DNA from: an uncultured Collinsella sp.
Lineage (GTDB): Bacteria > Actinomycetota > Coriobacteriia > Coriobacteriales > Coriobacteriaceae
Assembly: GCA_900544465.1 (NCBI GenBank)
Contig: UQVT01000110.1
Coordinates: forward strand, 1-6,768
Direction: 5' to 3'
DNA length: 6,768 nt
Within the stretch, counting starts at the first letter, position 1; each line of letters opens with the position of its first letter. This document shows, one piece after another, positions 1 through 5,455 of the stretch. Made by a program: the position numbers and the translations under genes. Under the pieces are notes generated by a model. That model saw only the letters and a program-made list of their open reading frames with translations, searched no databases and was not told the DNA's origin.

Positions 1-8
1 AAATATAG

Positions 9-53
9 CATACAACTAGTCGACATAACCAAAACATGTATGTAACTTGTATG
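9..53. promoter_or_regulatory. TGTATG repeats upstream of deglycase 1, possible operator
   Basis: The AT-rich leader of deglycase 1 holds TGTATG at 37-42 and 48-53, a direct repeat with an 11-base period. An inverted copy, CATACA, lies at 9-14. The outer copies extend to GCATACAA (8-15) and TTGTATGC (47-54), a perfect 8-base inverted repeat. GACATAACCAAAA at 22-34 resembles GACCATAACGAAAA in the PTS leader. No convincing -35/-10 pair is visible, and the promoter may lie partly outside the window. Confidence 0.4.
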
Positions 54-92
54 CCATCGAGAGCATCAAACGAGAAGAAAGGCTGATGCACG

Positions 93-1085
93 ATGACTAC
101 TCAGGAACAGGTTAAGGACGTCGTCTCCCAGGTTTTGGCTGACAAGGCAGACAAGGGCGGCATCAAGCGCGTCGTGTGGATTGGCGCCGGCGGATCCAAC
201 GGCGGCAACTATCCTGCCCAGTACTTTATGGAGCACGAGGCCACGCAGGTCGTGAGCTCCAGCTACACCAGCAACGAGTTCGTGCACGCCACCCCGGCCT
301 ACGTCAACGAGAACACCCTGGCCGTCGTCGTGTCCATGCGCGGCACCAAGGAGACCATCGTTGCCGCCCAGGTCGCCAAGGACCACGGCGCCAGCACCAT
401 CGCCATCTATGTTGACGAGTCCGGCCTCACCGAGGTCTGCGACTACAAGATTCAGTACGACAGCCTGGCCGTCGACGAGTCCTGCATGGGCCGCACCAAC
501 TCCGCCGTCGTGACCATGATCGCCATGGAGCTTACGCAGCAGACCGAGGGCTATGCCGAGTACGAGACCGCTATGGCCGCCTTCGACTTGGTCGACCCCA
601 TCTATCGCAAGGCCGTCGAGTATACCCGTCCGCTCGCTGCCAAGTGGGCCGAGCAGAACGCCGACAAGCCCTGCATCAACGTCATGGCCCAGGGCCCGCT
701 CTTTGGTGCCGCCTACGTCTTTAGCATCTGCAACGTGCAGGAGATGCTGCAGATCGACTCCTGCACCATCAACACCTGCGACTTCTTCCACGGCCCCTTC
801 GAGATCCTGGACAAGCGCACCTCGCTGTTCCAGCTCATCAGCGTCGGCCGCAGCCGCTGCAACGACGAGCGCGGCATCCGCTTCGTCAACCAGTACGGTG
901 GCGAGCGCGTCTATCAGCTCGACGCCAAGGAGCTCGGCCTCAACGACATCAAGGACAGCGTGAGCGAGTACTTCAACCACCTGATCTTTGCCCCGATCCT
1001 CAACAACGTGTATATGCGCGCGCTCTCCGCCGTCACCCACAAGGACTACATGACGCGCCGCTACATGTGGAAGCTTGAGTATTAG
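93..1085 (+). CDS. SIS-domain sugar-phosphate deglycase, FrlB/GfrF-like (deglycase 1)
   Basis: This 330-residue cytoplasmic protein has two SIS (sugar isomerase) folds, at about 25-150 and 190-320. The first carries a glycine-rich phosphate loop (GAGGSNGG, 31-38) and an S-M-R-G-T-K-E-T phosphate-binding motif (81-88). The second carries E217 and H233 in an E-x15-H arrangement ending in FFHGPFE. E. coli FrlB has the same spacing, and from memory Salmonella FraB uses Glu214 and His230, also 16 apart, as catalytic residues. The C-terminal RRYMWKLEY matches deglycase 2 and resembles the RRYYGGLVEY end of FrlB. The expected reaction is hydrolysis of a 6-phosphorylated sugar-amine adduct to hexose 6-phosphate plus amine. 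The start is ATG 93, ten bases after AGAAAGG; an ATG at 86 is out of frame and soon stops. The motif 81-88 is one residue shorter than the usual SxSGxTxET. Substrate specificity is unknown. A generic SIS isomerase or GlmS-like role is the alternative but less likely. Confidence 0.85.
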   Translation: MTTQEQVKDVVSQVLADKADKGGIKRVVWIGAGGSNGGNYPAQYFMEHEATQVVSSSYTSNEFVHATPAYVNENTLAVVVSMRGTKETIVAAQVAKDHGASTIAIYVDESGLTEVCDYKIQYDSLAVDESCMGRTNSAVVTMIAMELTQQTEGYAEYETAMAAFDLVDPIYRKAVEYTRPLAAKWAEQNADKPCINVMAQGPLFGAAYVFSICNVQEMLQIDSCTINTCDFFHGPFEILDKRTSLFQLISVGRSRCNDERGIRFVNQYGGERVYQLDAKELGLNDIKDSVSEYFNHLIFAPILNNVYMRALSAVTHKDYMTRRYMWKLEY

Positions 1086-1112
1086 TTACGCGGTTTTACC
1101 AAACCGCGTAAC
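1085..1112 (+). repeat. Perfect 12-base-pair hairpin at the deglycase 1 stop codon
   Basis: The arms GTTACGCGGTTT (1085-1096) and AAACCGCGTAAC (1101-1112) are exact inverted copies around a 4-base loop, TACC. The left arm begins with the last base of the deglycase 1 stop codon. No T-run follows, so this may protect the 3' end of the mRNA, stall polymerase or be a repetitive extragenic element. A simple intrinsic terminator is less likely. Confidence 0.75.
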
Positions 1113-1123
1113 GGCTCGACGCT

Positions 1124-1226
1124 GAGCGGTCCGCATTTGGACAATCTGACGTTCAACTTCAAGGGCGCGACCAGAAGGTCAGCGCCCTTTCGTTTCACGT
1201 CACCTTGCCTCAAATGCGGCCCGCTC
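1124..1226. repeat. 103-base nested imperfect palindrome
   Basis: Three inverted repeats share one axis near 1175. The outer arms are GAGCGGTCCGCATTTG (1124-1139) and CAAATGCGGCCCGCTC (1211-1226), 15 of 16 bases complementary. The middle arms are TGACGT (1147-1152) and ACGTCA (1197-1202). The core is the terminator hairpin at 1161-1189. Short extra pairings (CAA/TTG and AAC/GTT) fall between them. The RNA could fold into one very long rod. It may be a repetitive element, a structured 3' UTR or a terminator reinforced by outer stems. Confidence 0.65.
1161..1195 (+). terminator. Probable intrinsic terminator of deglycase 1
   Basis: The stem pairs AAGGGCGC (1161-1168) with GCGCCCTT (1182-1189). 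It continues through a one-base bulge at A1181 into GACC/GGTC, and is capped by the tetraloop AGAA (1173-1176). A broken T tract, TTTCGTTT, follows (about 1188-1195). It sits 75 bases past the deglycase 1 stop and is the core of the larger palindrome at 1124-1226. Confidence 0.65.
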
Positions 1227-1263
1227 GCTGACTTATGCTCAACCAGCGGCGCCTTAGACGTTG

Positions 1264-1287
1264 GGAACGTTCCTTTTCTGCCGGCAG
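1264..1287. repeat. Two short perfect palindromes in the deglycase 1-transporter gap
   Basis: GGAACGTTCC (1264-1273) and CTGCCGGCAG (1278-1287) are each perfect 10-base palindromes, separated by TTTT. They have no loop, so they suit protein binding better than RNA folding. They lie between the nested palindrome and the 56-base palindrome, and no function is evident. Confidence 0.35.
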
Positions 1288-1300
1288 TTGGGGACAGTCC

Positions 1301-1356
1301 TAGTCGTTGGGGACGCACTTGAATGACCAGTCATTTAAGTGCGTCCCCAACGACTA
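1301..1356. repeat. 56-base near-perfect palindrome, probable repetitive extragenic element
   Basis: Arms 1301-1320 and 1337-1356 are exact reverse complements over 20 bases, beginning TAGTCGTTGGGGACGC. The centre continues as AATGAC-CA-GTCATT with a single G/T mismatch at 1321/1336. Just before it, GTTGGGGAC occurs at 1287-1295 and again at 1306-1314, a 19-base step. GGGACAGTCC at 1291-1300 recurs inside the palindrome at 5418-5448. There is no coding role and no T-run. It looks like a REP-type element, or a very strong hairpin that insulates the transporter gene. Confidence 0.75.
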
Positions 1357-1404
1357 CTCAATGAGTATGTGGGGAGCAGATTTTTCCGCTCGCCGATTTG
1401 TGTC

Positions 1405-1431
1405 TTGAAAAATGTATATAACGACTATAAC
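1405..1431 (+). promoter_or_regulatory. Candidate promoter of the EamA transporter
   Basis: TTGAAA (1405-1410) is a fair -35 box. TATAAC (1426-1431) is a fair -10 box, but the spacer is only 15 bases. The -10 lies inside the second half of the TATAACG direct repeat, so a regulator bound there would compete with polymerase. The position is plausible, about 40 bases before the TTG start. Confidence 0.4.
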
Positions 1432-1432
1432 G
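1417..1432 (+). promoter_or_regulatory. Shared 16-base motif, copy 1 (transporter leader)
   Basis: TATAACGACTATAACG is a tandem repeat of TATAACG with a 9-base period. It matches TATAATGACCATAACG at 2706-2721 in 14 of 16 positions. The two copies lie 40 and 16 bases before their start codons. A common operator is the simplest reading; chance similarity of two AT-rich promoter regions is the alternative. Confidence 0.5.
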
Positions 1433-1460
1433 TAGTACGAAACATATTGGAAACAATACC

Positions 1461-1467
1461 GAGGAGG
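1461..1467 (+). promoter_or_regulatory. Ribosome binding site supporting a TTG start
   Basis: GAGGAGG lies five bases before TTG 1473. This strong site decides the start; no ATG in the same frame has a comparable site nearby, and the first transmembrane helix begins within a few residues of this TTG. Confidence 0.75.
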
Positions 1468-1472
1468 CTGCG

Positions 1473-2555
1473 TTGAAGAAAAGCAATCTGGGCTATGTGC
1501 TGGTGCTGATCGCCGCGCTTATGTGGGGCAGCATCGGAATCTTTGTAAACGGCATCTCGGCCATGGGCGTTTCGTCCCAGAGCATGGCTGCCTTTCGCTT
1601 GTTGGTCGGAGCGCTTATCTTGGCGCCGGTCCTGATGTTTATGGGCTGCCGTCCGGGTGAGGGGTCTACCGTGGCTCAGGGTCCGCTGGCCCTGTTCAAG
1701 GCAAGCCCTAAAGAGCTTGTTCCCTGTGCGCTTGTCGGCATCGTCGGTTTGGCCGCCGCCAACACCTGTTATTACGAGTGCATGGGCGAGGTGGGCATGT
1801 CCACGGCCTCGGTGCTGCTCTACACCTCGCCGGTGTTTGGCGTCATGCTCGGCCGCGTGCTTTATCGCGAGGACGTGACCCCCAACAAGCTCGTTGCCAT
1901 TGTCTTTAACATCGTAGGCTGCGTGCTTGCAGTGACCAATGGCGACCTTTCCGGTTTTCATTTTTCGGTTTGGGGCGTCACGTCGGGCGTGATTGCAGGC
2001 CTTTGTGGTGCGTCGCTCGCGGTGTTTAGCCGAATAGCAACCAAGACGGTCCACCCGCTGGCTGTCACGTTTTGGGGCTTTGTTTTTGGCGGTGCGGTTA
2101 TGGCAGCTATCGCGGCTCCGTGGCCGGATGTCGCCGCGGCAATGTCGCCACAGCTGCTGCTGCTGTTCCTTGGCTTTGGACTCATCCCCACAGCCGTTGC
2201 TTACATCTTATATATGCAGGGTCTGTCCATGGGGCTCGAGACATCGAAAGTTCCCGTCGTAATGTCTTTCGAGACGGTCGTCACCGTACTGGTGGGCATT
2301 GGTGTCTACGCCGAGCCCGCCGGCGCGATTAAAGTCCTGGGCATCGTGTTGGTGCTCGCGTCCATCCTGATTATGAACACCGACTTCTCCAAGCTGCGCA
2401 ACAGTGTGTTTGTCGGTCATGTCATTGAGAGCATGACCTTTAAGCCCAACGCGTGGTGGACCGAAAAATCTCAGGACATGGATCTGTTTAAGGAACGCAC
2501 CGGCATTGCGCTGGAACCCACCGTACAGGAAAGCCCCTGGTACTTCGTGCGATAG
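1473..2555 (+). CDS. EamA/DMT-superfamily transporter with a hydrophilic C-terminal tail
   Basis: This 360-residue inner-membrane protein has about ten hydrophobic segments, near 7-28, 37-57, 84-102, 107-127, 137-155, 164-184, 195-214, 226-246, 260-279 and 284-301. That is the two-times-five EamA layout. Family-typical stretches include ALMWGSIGIFVNG (15-27), the AFRLLVGA segment (40-47), the LLYTSPVFGVMLGR segment (115-128) and PVVMSFETVVTVLVG (261-275). Family members are mostly proton-linked exporters or importers of amino acids and other metabolites. After the last helix there is an unusual tail of about 59 polar residues (302-360) with several Trp and acidic residues; most EamA proteins end soon after helix ten. 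The gene is flanked by the deglycase and PTS units and shares a leader motif with the PTS. Export of the amine freed by the deglycases is a guess from context. No terminator with a T-run follows it. Confidence 0.85.
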   Translation: MKKSNLGYVLVLIAALMWGSIGIFVNGISAMGVSSQSMAAFRLLVGALILAPVLMFMGCRPGEGSTVAQGPLALFKASPKELVPCALVGIVGLAAANTCYYECMGEVGMSTASVLLYTSPVFGVMLGRVLYREDVTPNKLVAIVFNIVGCVLAVTNGDLSGFHFSVWGVTSGVIAGLCGASLAVFSRIATKTVHPLAVTFWGFVFGGAVMAAIAAPWPDVAAAMSPQLLLLFLGFGLIPTAVAYILYMQGLSMGLETSKVPVVMSFETVVTVLVGIGVYAEPAGAIKVLGIVLVLASILIMNTDFSKLRNSVFVGHVIESMTFKPNAWWTEKSQDMDLFKERTGIALEPTVQESPWYFVR

Positions 2556-2632
2556 GGGATTGCGCGCAGGGTCTGACCTGGGGTTATCCAGCTAGCGCCG
2601 GCCTACCCAGTCCAACGTTTCGAGTACGTTAA

Positions 2633-2667
2633 ACCCGTCAACGGTCGATTTTCACCCGCGAACGGTC
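2633..2667 (+). promoter_or_regulatory. 14-base direct repeat with a 21-base period, candidate activator site
   Basis: ACCCGTCAACGGTC (2633-2646) and ACCCGCGAACGGTC (2654-2667) match in 12 of 14 positions. The period is 21 bases, two helical turns, so both copies face the same side of the DNA. The second copy ends three bases before the TATACT -10 box and covers the -35 region, where no good -35 box is seen. That is the expected geometry for an activator-dependent promoter. Confidence 0.5.
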
Positions 2668-2669
2668 TT

Positions 2670-2675
2670 TATACT
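2670..2675 (+). promoter_or_regulatory. Candidate -10 box of the PTS operon
   Basis: TATACT differs from the TATAAT consensus at one base. No convincing -35 lies 16-18 bases upstream, in keeping with activator dependence. A perfect TATAAT at 2706-2711 is an alternative -10 box, but it also lacks a -35 and would leave a leader of only about 20 bases. Confidence 0.45.
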
Positions 2676-2702
2676 AATTAGCAATATAAGCAACGTATAA
2701 GA

Positions 2703-2721
2703 CGTTATAATGACCATAACG
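2703..2721 (+). promoter_or_regulatory. Shared 16-base motif, copy 2, inside a CGTTAT-N7-ATAACG palindrome
   Basis: TATAATGACCATAACG (2706-2721) is the second copy of the motif at 1417-1432. Here it is also part of a 19-base inverted repeat with perfect 6-base arms, CGTTAT (2703-2708) and ATAACG (2716-2721). Such spacing suits a dimeric repressor. It lies downstream of the TATACT box and directly before the AAGGAGGAGG ribosome site. Confidence 0.5.
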
Positions 2722-2737
2722 AAAAGGAGGAGGCAAG

Positions 2738-3661
2738 ATGAATCAGATCATTCTCGCATCTCATGGCGGCCTGGCCGCAGGCGCCAAAGACACGCTCGAG
2801 ATGGTTCTCGGCGACGTGTCGAACGTCCACGTCGTGTCGCTTGCTCGTGACGACAAGGAGCCCATCACCAATAAGGTTGAGGCTATGATCGCCACGTTCA
2901 ACGCGGACGACACCGTCTATATGCTGACCGATATGCTCGGCAGCTCGGTCAACAACAGCATGGTCGAGCTTTCCAAGAACGGCACGAAGTTCACGGTTGT
3001 CAGCGGTTTCAACATCCCGCTGGCGCTCACGCTCGCTATGAGCCCCGTCCCCGTCGAGGGCGCCGAGCTCGCGGCCCTCATCAACGAGGCCCGCAACGGT
3101 CTGACCAACCCCAACGCACCGGCCCAGCCCGCCGCGGCTCCCGCCAAGAAGGCCAAGGCGTCCCGTCACAGCTCCGGTCCCGCCAAGATCGTCCTCGCAC
3201 GTCTTGACTACCGTCTGCTGCACGGCCAGGTCGTCTTTACCTGGACCACCAAGGTTCAGGCCGAGCGCATCATCGTCGTCGACAACGCTGCCGCCAACGA
3301 TGACATCAAGAAGGGCGCTCTTAAGCTGGCCAAGCCCCAGGGCGTGCGCCTGAACGTCTTCACCGTCGAGCGTGCCCTCGCCAAGATGGACAAGCTCAAC
3401 ACCCTCGGCGAGCGCGTCATGTTCGTCTTTGGCAACACGGCCGAGATGCTGCAGTTCTGCCAGGGCTACAAGCTCGACGCCATCAACTTGGGCGCCACCG
3501 CCAACCACGACGGTGCCGATCAGGTCGGCGGCAAGGACAGCTCCGTCTTCCTCGACGCCACCCAGAAGGCCGACGTCAACCAGCTGCTCGACATGGGCAT
3601 CAAGCTCTATGTCCAGCAGACCCCTACGTATCAGAGCGTCGACATCGACGCCAAGCTGTAA
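2738..3661 (+). CDS. Mannose-family PTS fused IIA-IIB subunit
   Basis: This 307-residue cytoplasmic protein joins two PTS phosphotransfer domains. The IIA domain (about 1-120) opens with IILASHGGLAAG; H9 is the expected site phosphorylated by HPr. It also shows the YMLTDMLGSS (61-70) and VVSGFNIPL (87-95) stretches of this fold. An Ala/Pro/Lys-rich linker (about 121-147) leads to the IIB domain (about 149-307), where RLDYRLLHGQV (155-165) places the second phospho-histidine at H162. IIB passes the phosphate to the sugar as it moves through IIC/IID. E. coli ManX has the same IIA-IIB order. The start is ATG 2738 with a strong AAGGAGGAGG site. The context with two FrlB-like deglycases suggests uptake of a glycated amine rather than plain mannose. 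Specificity cannot be read from the sequence. Confidence 0.93.
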   Translation: MNQIILASHGGLAAGAKDTLEMVLGDVSNVHVVSLARDDKEPITNKVEAMIATFNADDTVYMLTDMLGSSVNNSMVELSKNGTKFTVVSGFNIPLALTLAMSPVPVEGAELAALINEARNGLTNPNAPAQPAAAPAKKAKASRHSSGPAKIVLARLDYRLLHGQVVFTWTTKVQAERIIVVDNAAANDDIKKGALKLAKPQGVRLNVFTVERALAKMDKLNTLGERVMFVFGNTAEMLQFCQGYKLDAINLGATANHDGADQVGGKDSSVFLDATQKADVNQLLDMGIKLYVQQTPTYQSVDIDAKL

Positions 3662-3666
3662 TCAAC

Positions 3667-3680
3667 CAGGCTTTTGCCTG
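3667..3680 (+). repeat. Small hairpin between IIAB and IIC
   Basis: CAGGC (3667-3671) and GCCTG (3676-3680) form a 5-base-pair stem with a TTTT loop in the 36-base gap, just ahead of the IIC ribosome site. It is too weak and lacks a T-run, so it is not a terminator. It may mark a processing or stability site that adjusts subunit ratios. Confidence 0.35.
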
Positions 3681-3697
3681 ACTGAAAGGAGAAGGGT

Positions 3698-4492
3698 ATG
3701 AATACGTTCATCAGTGCGGTGCTCGTCGGCCTCGTCGGCGTGTTCTGCATGTGGGACTCCCGCCTGCTCGGTCGTCTTAACTTCGAGCAGCCCCTCGTTG
3801 GCGCTACGCTCGTCGGTCTGCTGCTGGGCGATGTGCCCACCGGCCTTGCCGTCGGTGCCGCCGTCGAGCTCGTGTCCATGGGCCTGGTGCAGGTCGGCGC
3901 CGCCGTTCCGCCCGATATGGTCCTGGGCGGCATCGTGGCCGCTGCCTTTGCGTGCCTGACCGATGCTTCCGCCGAGACCGCCATGACGATCGCCATCCCG
4001 GTCGCCGTCCTGGGTCAGCTCCTCGGCATCGTGTTCCGCTCCATCATCGCCGCCCTCACCCATGTGGCAGATAACGCGATCGATAACGGAAAGTTCAAGA
4101 CCGCCTACCGTATGCACATCTGCGCCGGCTCCGGTCTGTACGCCGTCATGTACTTCCTGCCGATCTTCCTCGCCGTCTTTGTTGGCACCGACCTGGTTCA
4201 GGCCATCGTCAACATGGTTCCCGAGTGGCTGTCCACTGGTCTTAACGTTTCGACCAAGATCATGACCGCCTACGGCTTGGCCCTGCTGCTCACCATGATG
4301 ATCAAGAAGGGTATGACTCCGTTCCTGTTCATCGGTTTCCTGCTCGCCGCTTACCTCAACCTGTCCGTCATCGCGGTCGCTCTGATCGGTGTGTGCCTGG
4401 CTGTCGTCTTCATGGGCTTCAAGTTCAACGGTTCCCATGCTGCTGCCGGCGTCGATTCCGACTACGATCCGCTCGAAGACGACGAAGACTAA
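3698..4492 (+). CDS. Mannose-family PTS IIC membrane subunit
   Basis: This 264-residue polytopic inner-membrane protein forms the sugar channel together with IID. Family features are visible in the N-terminal half: QPLVGATLVGLLLGD (31-45), then GAAVELVSMGLVQVGAAVPPD (53-73) in two steps, the conserved substrate-site region of EII-Man IIC. Hydrophobic segments occur near 4-20, 30-55, 62-85, 95-117, 140-162, 187-201 and 206-238. The protein ends in an acidic tail, SDYDPLEDDED (254-264). Length is near the family norm. The start is ATG 3698, six bases after AAAGGAG. The stop codon overlaps the ribosome site of the next gene, so IIC and IID are likely translated together. The sorbose or N-acetylgalactosamine branches of the same family cannot be excluded from sequence alone. 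Confidence 0.93.
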   Translation: MNTFISAVLVGLVGVFCMWDSRLLGRLNFEQPLVGATLVGLLLGDVPTGLAVGAAVELVSMGLVQVGAAVPPDMVLGGIVAAAFACLTDASAETAMTIAIPVAVLGQLLGIVFRSIIAALTHVADNAIDNGKFKTAYRMHICAGSGLYAVMYFLPIFLAVFVGTDLVQAIVNMVPEWLSTGLNVSTKIMTAYGLALLLTMMIKKGMTPFLFIGFLLAAYLNLSVIAVALIGVCLAVVFMGFKFNGSHAAAGVDSDYDPLEDDED

Positions 4493-4505
4493 GGAGGAAC
4501 ACACT

Positions 4506-5339
4506 ATGGCAACCGCAACCAAGGACGTGTCCCTGAACAAGAAGGTCAGCCAGTTCTTCTGGCGCTCCTGGGCCATCCAGGCCTCTTGGAACTACGAGCG
4601 TCAGATGAACATGGGCTTCCTCTACGGCATGGTTCCCACGCTCGACCGCCTCTATCCGGACGAGTCCGACCCCAAGCAGCTCGCTGCTAAGAAAGAGGCT
4701 TACCACCGTCACATGGCGTTCTACAACTGCACCCCGCAGACGAGCGCCTTTATCCTGGGCCTCACCGCCTCCATGGAGGAGGAGTACGCCAAGGATCCCG
4801 AGAACTTCAACCCCGATTCGATTAACGCGGTCAAGACCTCCCTTATGGGCCCGCTTTCCGGCATCGGTGACTCCTTCTTCCAGGGCACCATCCGTGTTAT
4901 CGCCTTTGGTCTGGGCGTTCAGCTGGCTCAGCAGGGCTCCATCATGGGCCCGATCCTGGCCATGCTCATCTCCATCGTCCCCTCTGTGCTGATCACTTGG
5001 TTCGCAGCCAAGATGGGCTATCAGGGCGGCCACGAGTACCTGAGCAAGCTTCAGGGCGGCGACCTCATGGAGAAGCTCATGTATGTCTGCGGCATCGTGG
5101 GTCTTATGTCCGTAGGCGGCATGATCGCCACGCTGATCGGCGCCACCACCCCGCTGCAGTTCGCTGAGGGCACCGTCGTTATCCAGGACATCCTGGACGG
5201 CATGATGCCCCAGATGATCTCCCTTGGCCTCACCGGCCTTATGTACTGGCTCATCAAGAAGAACGTCAACACCGGTTGGCTTCTCGTGATCGCCATCGTG
5301 GGCGGCATCGCCCTCTCCGCGGCCGGCATTCTGGCCTAG
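4506..5339 (+). CDS. Mannose-family PTS IID membrane subunit
   Basis: This 277-residue protein completes the EII-Man-type permease. The soluble N-terminal part has FFWRSWAIQASWNYERQMN (17-35), the usual opening of IID proteins, followed by the YNCTPQTSAFILGLTASMEE stretch (73-92). KTSLMGPLSGIGDSFFQG (110-127) is the best-conserved IID signature. Membrane segments follow near 128-140, 146-168, 190-212, 233-250 and 257-276. The start chosen is ATG 4506, eight bases after AAGGAGG, which overlaps the IIC stop. An upstream in-frame ATG at 4389 would lie inside IIC, has no ribosome site and gives an N-terminus foreign to the family. The gene ends with a TAG and is followed by a 199-base gap before deglycase 2, the longest gap within the presumed operon. 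Confidence 0.94.
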   Translation: MATATKDVSLNKKVSQFFWRSWAIQASWNYERQMNMGFLYGMVPTLDRLYPDESDPKQLAAKKEAYHRHMAFYNCTPQTSAFILGLTASMEEEYAKDPENFNPDSINAVKTSLMGPLSGIGDSFFQGTIRVIAFGLGVQLAQQGSIMGPILAMLISIVPSVLITWFAAKMGYQGGHEYLSKLQGGDLMEKLMYVCGIVGLMSVGGMIATLIGATTPLQFAEGTVVIQDILDGMMPQMISLGLTGLMYWLIKKNVNTGWLLVIAIVGGIALSAAGILA

Positions 5340-5373
5340 TCGCGACCAAGCGCCTAACCGCTTTCCCCCGGGG

Positions 5374-5404
5374 GCCTGCCTGGCATCCCATACCCCAGGC
5401 AGGC
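5374..5404 (+). repeat. 10-base-pair hairpin downstream of IID
   Basis: GCCTGCCTGG (5374-5383) and CCAGGCAGGC (5395-5404) pair perfectly around an 11-base loop. A CCCCCGGGGG palindrome (5365-5374) abuts its left side. Only TT follows, so full termination is doubtful. It could be a leaky terminator or an RNase-resistant 3' end that lowers or separates deglycase 2 expression from the PTS genes. Confidence 0.6.
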
Positions 5405-5417
5405 TTCCATCCCCAAA

Positions 5418-5448
5418 ATGCGACAATGGGACAGTCCCCTTGTCGCAT
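5418..5448. repeat. 31-base near-perfect palindrome
   Basis: The outer arms ATGCGACAA (5418-5426) and TTGTCGCAT (5440-5448) are exact. The inner arms GGGAC (5428-5432) and GTCCC (5434-5438) are exact around a single A, with one T/C mismatch at 5427/5439. GGGACAGTCC (5428-5437) also occurs at 1291-1300, beside the 56-base palindrome. This points to a dispersed repeat family. Confidence 0.65.
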
Positions 5449-5455
5449 CCTCAAC

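Noticed and set aside
66..1040. 324-codon open frame on the minus strand across deglycase 1
   Set aside because: Antisense shadow of a GC-rich gene with strong codon bias. Its product is low-complexity, rich in Val, Gly, Asp and Leu, with no recognisable family.
1137..1322. 61-codon + strand frame, and the 78-codon minus frame at 1082-1318, in the deglycase 1-transporter gap
   Set aside because: They run through the terminator and palindromes, lack ribosome sites and resemble no protein.
2567..2580. CAGGGTCTGACCTG after the transporter as a terminator
   Set aside because: The possible stem is only four pairs with a one-base loop, and there is no T-run.
4389..4505. 39-residue N-terminal extension of IID from ATG 4389
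   Set aside because: It overlaps the end of IIC in another frame. ATG 4506 has an ideal AAGGAGG site and a family-typical N-terminus.
3662..4576. 304-codon minus-strand frame across the IIC gene, and the 333-codon minus frame at 4425-5426
   Set aside because: Both are His/Gly/Asp-rich antisense shadows of the IIC and IID genes.
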